Part shown: positions 7,664 through 15,400 of the stretch, piece by piece
How the letters are laid out: every line of letters begins with the position of its first letter
Numbering within the stretch: position 1 is the stretch's first letter
From: Clostridiales bacterium
GTDB taxonomy: Bacteria; Bacillota; Clostridia; Oscillospirales; Acutalibacteraceae
Assembly: GCA_019417145.1 (NCBI GenBank)
Contig: DXVY01000003.1
Location: 8,591 to 28,429 of the forward strand
Direction: 5' to 3'
DNA length: 19,839 bases
Position numbers and translations under genes: made by a program
Notes under the pieces: model-generated
What the model saw: the letters and a program-made list of their open reading frames with translations, nothing else
Database searches by the model: none
Told to the model about the DNA's origin: nothing

Positions 7664-8491
7664 CTATTCGTCCGTAAAATCCACAGTGACCTCGCCCACG
7701 CCGCCGTCTATGTCAAGCGTTTGGGAGGCGCCGGGGTAGGTGGTTTTGCCGGCGCTACCGCGCTGGCCGCCGATGCGTATCTCTCCCACGCCGTGATCCA
7801 GATTGTAATTGAAATCCTCACGGCTGCTGCCGATCAGGGTCATGCGCACTTCACCCACGCCGCCGTCGATATTGGCGTTGCCGGTGAGCCGGCCGGCAAA
7901 GGCGAATGCACCCACGCCGCCGTCGATATCCAGGTCCCCGACCTCGGCGTCCTGGATGGATACCTCTCCCACGCCCAGATCCGCCTCCAGCCGGTCGGCC
8001 TTGACCGCTGCGATTTGGAATTCGCCGGCGCCGCCATCCAGCTTGACGGTATGGGCGTTGACTGCGTCGGCGGTCAGCTTTCCGGCCCCATTGTGCAGGG
8101 TGATTAGCGAAAGTTGATCGGCCGGCATATAGACGGTGATCGTAGGCGCGTCATTGCCGCCCAGGCGGAAAAACTTCAGAAAGGACCATTCCTCCTCAAT
8201 GCGCAGGGTATCCTCGGTCACCTGGCAGCGAAAGCCCGAATGGATGTTGGTCGCCTCCACCTTCCAGCCGTCCGCCTGTACCAGCCGGACCTCGCCGGCT
8301 CCCACCTGCACGTGCAGGTTGCGGATGTTCTCGGTGTAGCTTTGGGAGAAATCCTGTCCCTTTGCGGAACCGTCGGTGAAAATACGCAAGATCGCCAATC
8401 CTCCTTGTATTATAGCGCCCAGAATGCCAATGGCCAGCAGAATGCCGATAAAGATGCCGATATACTTGGTTGCCTTCTGTGCTCCGTTCAT
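7664..8491 (-). CDS. DUF4097 (beta-strand repeat) membrane-anchored protein
   Basis: A 275-residue protein with one N-terminal membrane helix (about residues 10-35) and an outside domain of repeated short beta strands. The repeat unit is a hydrophobic strand ending in G(A/V)GE(V/F): VGAGEVRL, GGAGEFQI, LGVGEVSI, GGVGAFAF, GGVGEVRM, HGVGEIRI, GGVGEVTV. This is the pattern of DUF4097/LiaX-like adhesin-type repeats, which probably form a stacked beta-helix-like surface. In LiaF-type loci such proteins take part in envelope-stress sensing or resistance; that link is by family and neighbourhood only. Its start overlaps the upstream stop by four bases (ATGA), so it is the second gene of a two-gene operon. 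The ribosome site is the GGGGGG run just inside the upstream gene. The repeats are also visible as direct DNA repeats. Confidence 0.88.
   Translation of the reverse strand: MNGAQKATKYIGIFIGILLAIGILGAIIQGGLAILRIFTDGSAKGQDFSQSYTENIRNLHVQVGAGEVRLVQADGWKVEATNIHSGFRCQVTEDTLRIEEEWSFLKFFRLGGNDAPTITVYMPADQLSLITLHNGAGKLTADAVNAHTVKLDGGAGEFQIAAVKADRLEADLGVGEVSIQDAEVGDLDIDGGVGAFAFAGRLTGNANIDGGVGEVRMTLIGSSREDFNYNLDHGVGEIRIGGQRGSAGKTTYPGASQTLDIDGGVGEVTVDFTDE
7695..7927 (-). repeat. Direct DNA repeats encoding DIDGGVGE units
   Basis: The 17-mer CCCACGCCGCCGTC(G/T)AT occurs at 7695-7711, 7854-7870 and 7911-7927 on the plus strand, encoding the (N/D)IDGGVGE/A turn on the minus strand. They reflect internal duplication of the protein repeat and are a possible place for slippage or recombination. 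Confidence 0.75.
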
Positions 8492-9165
8492 TTTACATCA
8501 AGCCCCCCAAAGATACACACACAGTCGATATACACGGTCGGCCCGTCGGGTACCACAGGCTGCCGCGTCTTGTTGGAGGCGCCCCCAAAAATGGGCACGC
8601 TTTGCAGCTTGACCTTTACGTTGGGCGGCACAAAGATGTCGATGCCGCCGAAGACGGCGGTGGCGTGGATAACGATATCCTCCCGGATGACCGCCTGCCG
8701 CAGGTCCAGGTCCAGGCCGCCGAAGACGGCGGTCAGATTGGCGCCGTTAAAGCCCTCGCCGGGGAAGTGGAGATTTTGGGCGCTGAAGACGGCGGCATAG
8801 TCCTGCTTAGGACCGGTCGCCTTGACCTTGGCGGCATGGCCTGTGAAAAGGCTGCGGCATAGGATAACCACGCCGATTACCAGGAGGATGATGGGGAAAA
8901 CCAGCCGGCTGACCAGGGACCAGGTGAACACCGAGGGAAGCAGCTGGGTGAGGAGAAGCAGGCCGCCGATAATAAAGCAGATCAGGTTGAAGACCCGGGG
9001 ACCGGATTTGACGATGCTGATCAGACTGGGAACTATGATAAAGAGGGTCCACCAGCCCGGGAAGAAGAGGGTAAAGCTCCAGATGCCAAAGGTATTGCCG
9101 GCCCATAGGACGGCGGCGGCTATAAACGCCAGGCCGATGAGCAGGTTGCAGATCTTGTTTTTCAT
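8488..9165 (-). CDS. LiaF-like transmembrane protein
   Basis: A 225-residue protein with four membrane helices in its first 110 residues (starting NLLIGLAFIAAAVLW and LFFPGWWTLFIIVPSL) and a C-terminal beta-rich domain with repeated FGG turns: TAVFGGLDLD, TAVFGGIDIF, VPIFGGASN, CIFGGLDVK. This is the layout of LiaF/VraT-related proteins (LiaF transmembrane region plus the cell-wall-active antibiotic response C-terminal domain). LiaF of Bacillus represses the LiaRS two-component system that answers to cell-wall antibiotics; no liaRS genes are seen here, so the partner would have to be elsewhere. The start is supported by TAAGGAG (complement of 9174-9180), 8 bases away. It is the first gene of the operon with the DUF4097 gene. 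Family call good; repression of a Lia-like system is inference. Confidence 0.88.
   Translation of the reverse strand: MKNKICNLLIGLAFIAAAVLWAGNTFGIWSFTLFFPGWWTLFIIVPSLISIVKSGPRVFNLICFIIGGLLLLTQLLPSVFTWSLVSRLVFPIILLVIGVVILCRSLFTGHAAKVKATGPKQDYAAVFSAQNLHFPGEGFNGANLTAVFGGLDLDLRQAVIREDIVIHATAVFGGIDIFVPPNVKVKLQSVPIFGGASNKTRQPVVPDGPTVYIDCVCIFGGLDVK
8645..8732 (-). repeat. Repeated 16-mer encoding the AVFGG turns
   Basis: CCGCCGAAGACGGCGG occurs at 8645-8660 and 8717-8732, with a decayed third copy near 8780-8795. Each copy is itself an inverted repeat (CCGCC/GGCGG). They encode the (T)AVFGG turns of the LiaF-like domain, so protein repetition explains them. Confidence 0.7.
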
Positions 9166-9320
9166 ACTCTACGCTCCTTATTGTAAGAGTAGCGTTATAG
9201 ATACCTCTTTTCAAGGGTAACGCCGCACGGTAAGGAATGCTGCAAATAGGTTTTAATCGCCTTCTCCAAGCGGTGCTAAAGCGGCGGCTGCAACCCTTTC
9301 AAGACGCGGCGCCTAGGCTG

Positions 9321-9349
9321 AGTATAGCATATTCTGGCGGGAATTTGAC
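9321..9349 (-). promoter_or_regulatory. Probable promoter of the LiaF-like operon
   Basis: On the minus strand an extended -10 TGCTATACT (TATACT 9326-9321) is preceded, 17 bases away, by a poor -35 (GTCAAA, 9349-9344). A weak -35 with an extended -10 often marks activated promoters. The GCCTAGGC palindrome (9311-9318) lies at the expected transcription start. Confidence 0.5.
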
Positions 9350-9414
9350 TCGCAAAAGCTAGAGAAATTCTTAAGATTTTCTTGGGAGAAGGGGAGAAAC
9401 ACGGCCCAAGAGCC

Positions 9415-9443
9415 TAGGCAAGGCCGGCCAAATTTGCTATACT
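9415..9443 (+). promoter_or_regulatory. Promoter of the patatin-like gene
   Basis: TAGGCA (9415-9420, four of six consensus bases) and TATACT (9438-9443) are 17 bases apart, and the -10 is extended by TGC. The GCCTAGGC palindrome overlaps the -35. The predicted start near 9450 gives a leader of about 35 bases. Confidence 0.6.
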
Positions 9444-9484
9444 TTATACCGACCATTCATACTGTGAGAAAGGTGGAAAATCCC

Positions 9485-10333
9485 ATGAAGATCGGGCTGG
9501 TGCTGGAGGGCGGCGGCATGCGGGGACTTTATACCGGCGGCGTGCTGGACGCCCTTATGGATTTGGAGCTTTGGGCCGATTATGTGATCGGCGTGTCGGC
9601 CGGGGCCTGCAACGGCGTATCCTATGTGTCCGGCCAGAGAGGACGAAATCTGCGCATCAATACGGTGCGGGTGCGGGACAAGCGGTATGTTGGCCTAGGT
9701 AATTTTCTTAAACACGGATCGGTTTTCGGCATGGACTTTATCTTCGATGAGATCCCCAACCGACTGGATCCCTTTGACTATGCGGCCTTCCAGGCCTCTT
9801 CCTGCGCCTTTGAGGCGGGGGTCAGCGACGTGCAGACCGGCCAGCCGGCCTATTTCGGCAAGGCGGACATCAACGGGCACAGTATCGTGCTCCGGGCGTC
9901 TTCCTCCATTCCCTTTTTCGCGCCCATGGTCCGGTATAAGGACAAGCTGTATCTAGACGGGGGCACCACCGATCCCATCCCGGTCCGGCGCGCCCTTGCG
10001 CAGGGCTGCGACCGGGTGGTGGTTGTTTTGACCAGGGAACGGGATTTTGTCAAGGCGCCCGAGCAGGGCCGTGCTCTCTACCGCCTCAAGTATCGCCAGT
10101 ATCCGGGCGTGGTCCGCATGCTGGACCGACGACATTTGGTATACAATGAAACCCTAGCGTATCTGCGGCAGCTTGAAGAGGAGGGCCGCGCGCTGGTTAT
10201 AGCCCCGGCTGCGTCTCTGGGCATCGGCCGGTTTGAAAGACGGGTGGAGCGGCTGGAACCGGCCTACCGAAAGGGCTACGACGATACCAAGCGGCTGGAA
10301 AGCAGGCTTCGGGCCTTTTTCGAGGGCAAATAA
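9485..10333 (+). CDS. Patatin-like phospholipase family protein
   Basis: A 282-residue serine hydrolase with a Ser-Asp dyad. The oxyanion loop is G9-G-G-M-R-G14, the nucleophile is S38 in GVSAG, and the catalytic Asp is D158 in YLDGGTTDPIPV. No signal peptide or membrane segment is seen, so it is expected to be cytoplasmic or membrane-associated. The relatives are RssA/YjjU-type proteins, which cleave acyl esters of lipids; the substrate is unknown. The start is set at ATG 9485 by AGGTGG (9471-9476), 8 bases upstream; an in-frame TTG at 9434 lies inside the promoter and is rejected. It is divergent from the LiaF-like operon and appears to be a single-gene unit, converging on the flavoprotein gene with only 72 bases between the stops and no clear terminator there. 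Family call firm. Confidence 0.93.
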   Translation: MKIGLVLEGGGMRGLYTGGVLDALMDLELWADYVIGVSAGACNGVSYVSGQRGRNLRINTVRVRDKRYVGLGNFLKHGSVFGMDFIFDEIPNRLDPFDYAAFQASSCAFEAGVSDVQTGQPAYFGKADINGHSIVLRASSSIPFFAPMVRYKDKLYLDGGTTDPIPVRRALAQGCDRVVVVLTRERDFVKAPEQGRALYRLKYRQYPGVVRMLDRRHLVYNETLAYLRQLEEEGRALVIAPAASLGIGRFERRVERLEPAYRKGYDDTKRLESRLRAFFEGK

Positions 10334-10405
10334 GCAAACCGCGCCAATGTACCCGTCCGTATACTCCCGCGCCTGGGCAGGAAATAGGAGGCGGCGTTGG
10401 GGAAA

Positions 10406-11290
10406 TTAACCGTGGGCTTTACAGTAGCGCACGGCGGCAAGGCCTGCGACGGCGCCCTGCCCTACGGCCACGGATACCTGGTTGATGCCTATGGCGCAGT
10501 CCCCCGCGGCGAAAACGCCGGGGACGTTGGTCTGCTGATCCTTGTCGGTGACGATCTGCCCCTTTTCCGACAGCACCCCCAGCTTGACGGCGAAGTCGGC
10601 CGAGGAGGCCGTGCCAAGGGCGACAAAAAGGCCGTCCACCGGCAGGGCCGTTCCATCGGCGAATACGACCTCTTCCAAACGGGTCTCGCCCTTTAGGGCG
10701 GTTATGGAACCCGCCTCCAGGATTACGCCTTCAGGCGGCTCGGCCTCCGGCGCCAACCCGTTCGTCAGCAGATAGGTGGTCCCGGCCAGCCCGGTTAAAT
10801 AGGCGGCCTCGTGGGCGGCATAGGCGCCGTTACCCAAAACGGCCACCCGCTTGCCCCTGAAAAGAAAGCCGTCGCAGACCGCGCAGTAGCTGACCCCTTT
10901 TCCCTCCAGCGCGGACAGGCCGGGGAGTTGCAGGGTTTTGCGCACATTGCCGGCCGCCAGAATCACGGCCTTGGCCTCATAAGCGGCGGTTTGCCCATCC
11001 TTGGTCGTGTCTACCACAAAGGACGCGGCCGGGCCGTCGCCGTAGCGCAGGCCCACGGCTTCCTCGGTCCGCAGCGCGGCGCCGACTGCCGCCAGCTGCC
11101 GCAGTCCGATTTCGTGGAGCTCCGTTCCGGACAAGGGGGCGGACAGACCGTAATAGTTTTCGATAGAGGGGGCCCCCGCCAGCGCGCCCGGCGAAAGACC
11201 GAACACCAAGGTGGACAGGCCGGCCCGGGCGGTATAGAGGGCGGCCGACACGCCGGCCGGCCCGCTTCCGATGATAATTACGTCGTACAT
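10406..11290 (-). CDS. Thioredoxin-reductase-like FAD-dependent oxidoreductase
   Basis: A 294-residue flavoprotein. The FAD-binding motif is GSGPAG (residues 8-13), the redox-active pair is C136-AV-C139 in SYCAVCDG, and the C-terminal FAD contact is GVFAAGDC. The start at 11290 (MYDVIIIGSGPAG) is supported by a GGGAGG ribosome site about 10 bases upstream. Normal NADPH-dependent TrxB proteins have GGGxSAxEEA followed by HRRxxxR; here the segment is GNGAYAAHEAAYL followed by TYLLTNG, with no HRR and no downstream Arg. The domain is also short. This resembles the ferredoxin-dependent or NADPH-independent clostridial flavin thioredoxin reductases more than TrxB, but that assignment is inference. 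The C-terminal QVSVAVGQGAVAGLAA corresponds to the usual QVVTAAGDGAIAA. No thioredoxin gene is adjacent. A hairpin lies in front of the gene. Confidence 0.88.
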   Translation of the reverse strand: MYDVIIIGSGPAGVSAALYTARAGLSTLVFGLSPGALAGAPSIENYYGLSAPLSGTELHEIGLRQLAAVGAALRTEEAVGLRYGDGPAASFVVDTTKDGQTAAYEAKAVILAAGNVRKTLQLPGLSALEGKGVSYCAVCDGFLFRGKRVAVLGNGAYAAHEAAYLTGLAGTTYLLTNGLAPEAEPPEGVILEAGSITALKGETRLEEVVFADGTALPVDGLFVALGTASSADFAVKLGVLSEKGQIVTDKDQQTNVPGVFAAGDCAIGINQVSVAVGQGAVAGLAAVRYCKAHG

Positions 11291-11308
11291 ACTTGCATTT
11301 CCTCCCTG

Positions 11309-11343
11309 CACCCGCCCCATTTTGTGGGCGGGTGTCTTTTGTT
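11309..11343 (+). terminator. Hairpin with T-run, plus orientation, in front of the reductase gene
   Basis: A perfect 9-bp stem CACCCGCCC/GGGCGGGTG (11309-11317 with 11326-11334), 8-base loop, then TCTTTTGTT. In the plus direction this is a normal intrinsic terminator, although no plus-strand gene ends nearby. In the minus direction it is a hairpin in the leader of the reductase mRNA, ending next to its ribosome site. Confidence 0.6.
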
Positions 11344-11391
11344 CCTTATATGATCCCCCAGGCGCTTGTTATGCAAGACGGGCTGCGGCCG

Positions 11392-11429
11392 GATAAGATA
11401 AGCCGCCACGGGACGGCGCCTGGGCGGCT
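11392..11429 (-). terminator. Probable terminator of the AraC-family gene
   Basis: On the minus strand AGCCGCC/GGCGGCT (11429-11423 with 11407-11401) pair across a 15-base GC-rich loop, followed by TATCTTATCC. It is 9 bases past the stop. The T-run is imperfect. A 9-bp inverted repeat CCCAGGCGC/GCGCCTGGG (11357-11365 and 11416-11424) could form an alternative structure with this loop. Confidence 0.5.
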
Positions 11430-11437
11430 CTCATACG

Positions 11438-12217
11438 TTATTTCCGGGACTGCGCATAGGCGGTGGGGGACAGGCCGTATTTTCGCTTGAACATTTTGGA
11501 AAAATTAAATATATCCGTATACCCCACGCTGAGGGCGGCGGCGCTGACGGTGTAGCCGTGGCCCACCATGAGCTCGGCCGCCTTTTCCAGCCGCACGTCC
11601 ATGAGATACTGTTGAGGGGATTTACCAATGTGTTTTTTAAAGGCCGTGCTGAAATAGCAGCGGTTGATGTTCAACTGTTCAGCGATCTGTTCCACGGTGA
11701 TCTGGGCGATATAATTGGTGTCTATATAATTTTTGGCCTGCAGCATATGCTCGGCCGTCTTGCTTCCCCGGACCTTCTGGGTTTGATTGAGCATGGCCAG
11801 CAGCTCGTATATTTTGCCGCACAGGTAATACTCCGGGTCCACCCCCGTCTGGTCGCAGTCCTTCATGGCCCGGAATAGGTGCTCGGCCGGGGGAAGGTCC
11901 AGCATATCCTCGGCCAGGGCGGTCGGCAGCTCTACCGTGGCCTGGAAGCCTACCCAGCTGTAATGCCAGGGCTCTTTTTCATCGGCCTGATAATACACGA
12001 TCTCATGGGGATGGATAATAAAGATCTGCCCCTTGCCAATATGGTAGGTCTTGCCGCGCACCCGCATAATACCCTTGCCGGAATAAACATAATGCAATAG
12101 ATAATACGCCCGAGCCATGGGGCCCACATGGTAGCCTGCCCGGCAGTCCTCTTCGCCGCATTCCATGGGGTTGATATCCCGCAGGTTTCGATTTTGCAGC
12201 AAAATACACCGCAGCAT
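11438..12217 (-). CDS. AraC family transcriptional regulator
   Basis: A 259-residue one-component regulator. The N-terminal half is an AraC-type cupin ligand domain (about residues 20-105) with GIMRVRGKTYHIGKGQIFII and HPHEIVYY, the usual sugar-binding layout. The C-terminal 100 residues hold two helix-turn-helix units: VEQIAEQLNINRCYFSTAFK (about 175-194) and the second around SAAALSVGYTDIFNFSKMFK, ending in KRKYGLSPTAY. The start is set at 12217 by AAGGTG, 8 bases upstream; an earlier ATG at 12268 has no site. It is divergent from the GH2 gene across 190 bases and is the natural candidate for its activator, with a mono- or oligosaccharide as the probable ligand. That role is inferred from position and family, not shown by the sequence. 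Confidence 0.93.
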   Translation of the reverse strand: MLRCILLQNRNLRDINPMECGEEDCRAGYHVGPMARAYYLLHYVYSGKGIMRVRGKTYHIGKGQIFIIHPHEIVYYQADEKEPWHYSWVGFQATVELPTALAEDMLDLPPAEHLFRAMKDCDQTGVDPEYYLCGKIYELLAMLNQTQKVRGSKTAEHMLQAKNYIDTNYIAQITVEQIAEQLNINRCYFSTAFKKHIGKSPQQYLMDVRLEKAAELMVGHGYTVSAAALSVGYTDIFNFSKMFKRKYGLSPTAYAQSRK

Positions 12218-12331
12218 TTCTAATGCACCTTCTTTTATATTTGATTTGCCCAAACGGACGGCGGGCAAGTTTGTCCACGTCTATCTCAGACAAGAAACAA
12301 CAAATCAACATAAAAAGAGAACATAATACCA

Positions 12332-12360
12332 TTGTTTTCATTTACTATAACGTATATACT
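12332..12360 (+). promoter_or_regulatory. Promoter of the GH2 gene
   Basis: TTGTTT (12332-12337) and TATACT (12355-12360) are 17 bases apart in an AT-rich stretch. The predicted start is near 12367, leaving a 41-base leader. AGGAGG (12395-12400) lies 7 bases before ATG 12408. The imperfect dyad AGTGGTTAACACACT (12367-12381), at the start site, is a possible operator. Confidence 0.65.
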
Positions 12361-12407
12361 GAATGCAGTGGTTAACACACTATGAATTTTAGTCAGGAGG
12401 GCTATCT

Positions 12408-15400
12408 ATGAAGTGGAAAAAACGGGCTGTATCGGCTGTATTAACCGCAGCCATGGCCGCTTCCATGGCCGTGCCCACGGCCGGGACGGCCGCAGCCGCG
12501 GCCGGGGACCCTTGGAAGGAGGACGCCGCCTGGCCGGCGCTGACCGCCCTTTCCGAGTTGGAGCCGGGGCAGACCTATTTTACCGGCAATGAGTGGACGG
12601 GAGATCTGAACAGCCAGGATATCGCCGGGAATACAGTGAACCAATCGGATATTTACGAGGTCAACCGGGAACCCCTGCGTTCGGCTGATGCCATCCCTTA
12701 TGACAGCGTAGAGGCGGCCCGGCAGGGCGCTGTGGATTACAAGCCGGAGCTGTCCGGCTACTACCAGCTCCTCACTGGCGAGGGCGACGACCAGAAGTGG
12801 GATCTGACCGTTTACCGCAGTCCTGCCGAGGCGGACGCCGACGGCATTTCCGACGAGTTTTACAAGGTGGATTACGACACCTCCTTAAATCCCTACACCG
12901 GCAACGATCAGGTTGCCACAAAGGACACCGCAAATTACGCCTGCGGCTGGAAGTCCGTGACCCTGCCCGCCTCCTGGCAGACCCAGGGCTTTGACTTCCC
13001 CATTTTCATCAACATTACGTACCCCTGGCCGGGCCACTACGGCAACGCCAACGATCCGGTGCCTGCGGCCCCCAAGGTATTCAACCCTGTGGGCTTTTAC
13101 CGCCGCAGCTTTGACGTGGATCCCTCCTGGATGGAGGACGGCAAGAAGGTCTACATATCCTTCCAGGGCGTGGAGTCCTGTATGTACCTCTATGTCAACG
13201 GCCACGAGGTGGGCTATGCGGAAGATTCCTTCGACGCCAAAGATTTTGACATCACCCCCTTCCTGAATGCGGACGGACAGGACAACGTCCTAGCCGTCAA
13301 GGTCATCCGCTGGTGCGACGGCAGCTACATGGAGGATCAGGACTATCTCCGGCTGGCCGGTATTTTCCGGGATGTCTACCTCTACGCCGCCCCGGCGGTG
13401 CGCATCCGGGACTACAAAGTGGAGACCGATCTGGACGAAAACTATGAGGACGCCGACCTGTCGCTGGATCTGTACATCTCCAACGAGAGCACCGAGACGG
13501 CCAGCGACTACGGCGTGGACGTAAAGCTGTTTGACGCCGAAGGGAAGGATGTCCTGGCTGACAACCCCCTGCGGGGAGATGCGCCGGAAGTCGCCTCCAT
13601 GGAGGAGGGCACCCTCTCCTTAAACCGGCTGATTGAGAATCCCCACCTGTGGTCGGATGAGGATCCGTACCTCTACACCCTGGTTGTCTCCCTGTATGAG
13701 AAGGACAGCGGCAGGTATTTCCACAGCTTAAGCCAGCAGCTGGGCTTTAGGGAGATTGAGTTCACCATGACCGAGGTGAACGAAAACCTGGATAAGACCA
13801 CCACTTCTTACCAGACCGTGACCATCAACGGCCAGCCCCTGAAGCTGTGGGGCGTAAACCGCCACGACGTGAACCCCGACGCCGGCCGGTACGTCACCCG
13901 GGAGCTGTATGAAAAGGATATTGAACTGATGAAGCAGTTCAATGTCAATGCCATCCGCACCTCCCATTACCCTAACGACCGGTATATGTACTACCTCTGC
14001 GACAAGTACGGTATCTATGTGCTGGCCGAGGCCAACAACGAGTCCCACGCCCTGGGCTGGGATGACGATACGTCGCTTGGGAACTATTTCGAGGATACGA
14101 TTTTTGACCGCATTGCGGCCAATGTCAACGCCCAGAAGAACCGGACGTCGGTTGTCATGTGGTCCATGGGCAACGAGACGGCCGGCAGTGGGCCTAAGAA
14201 GGTCTACCGCCGCGCTATCCAGGAGGTCATCCGGCCTCTGGACACCACCCGCCCGGTGCAGATGGAACGCCTGGGCTGGGGCGGCGGCGTGGACATCGGC
14301 AGCACCATGTATTCCTATCCCAATGAGGTGGAGGCCTGGGGCCAGAACGCCGACCGGATGCCCTATCTTATGAGCGAGTACGCCCATGCCCCGGGCAACT
14401 CGGAGGGCGGCCTCAACCTTTATATGGACGTCTTCCGGAACAGCTCCAACCTCTTGGGCGGCTTTATCTGGGACTGGATCGACCAGTCTATCGCCACCCC
14501 CATTCCGGCCGGCTATGATCTGACGGCCGACCAGTCGCAGAACGGCTTTGTGGCCAGCCTGAGCGGCTCCCTGTCCGATGACGCGTCGGCCCCCGACGGC
14601 AAATCCTTTGACGGCGTGTCGATTATCTCGGAGAGCAAGAACGAGGGCGCCAACAATACAATCAACGCTGTGCTGTCGGGCAATAATGCCTTTACCCTGG
14701 AACTGTACATGCAGCAGACGACGGCCAAGGGCTATAATATCATCCTGGCCAAGGGCGACCACCAGGTGGCCATGCGCACCATGGCGGAAGACAACGGTAA
14801 CATCCATGTGGCCTTTTATGTATACGCCGACGGCCAGTGGATCCAGAATGACTTTGCCCTTCCTTCTGATTGGCTGGGCAACTGGCATCTGCTTACCGCC
14901 ACTTTTGACGGGCATAATATGCAGGTCTACTGTGATGGCGAACCGCTTACCTGCAAGACCAATCCCCAGAAGACGGTGGACGGCGCCATTGCGGCCAGCA
15001 GCCAGGAACTGGCTGTGGGTCGGGATGTGGAGAATACCGACCGGGACGGCAACAACAAGTACGCCCAGGTGCGCATCTATTCCAAGGCCCTGACCCAGGA
15101 GGAAATTAAGGCCCAGCTGGCGGGGGATGAGAACACCGGCAGCTATGCCATCGAAGCCGACGATCCCTCCGTGCTGCTCTGGATGGACGCCGCCGAGGCC
15201 ACCGTGCAGACCGATGATTCGGTTTGGGACTACTACGCCGAAATCGGCCGGGAGGATATGGCCGGCAAGTACTTTGGCTACGGCGGAAGCTGGAACGAGG
15301 AACAGCATGACGCCGACGGCTCTTGCGACGGCCTTATCACCTCTGACCGCACGCCCCAGCCCGAGTTGTATGAGGTGAAGTACAACTATCAGAATATCCT

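Larger units (their letters stand above)
9166..9484. promoter_or_regulatory. Divergent control region between the LiaF-like operon and the patatin gene
   Basis: These 319 bases hold no gene and are more AT-rich than the surroundings. They carry a minus-strand extended -10 (TGCTATACT, TATACT at 9326-9321), a plus-strand extended -10 of the same sequence (TATACT at 9438-9443), two copies of the 8-bp palindrome GCCTAGGC (9311-9318, 9412-9419) and an 18-bp dyad (9364-9381). The predicted minus-strand leader is about 150 bases and includes GCGTTA/TAACGC arms (9192-9223) that could fold. Confidence 0.6.

Noticed and set aside
7695..8732. Repeated 16- and 17-mers that could suggest a CRISPR or minisatellite
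   Set aside because: They are unevenly spaced and in frame, and they encode the repeated GGVGE and AVFGG turns of two beta-repeat proteins.
9434..9484. A TTG start for the patatin-like gene
   Set aside because: The TTG overlaps the -10 region, and the internal ATG 9485 has a ribosome site and the family-typical start MKIGLVLEGGG.
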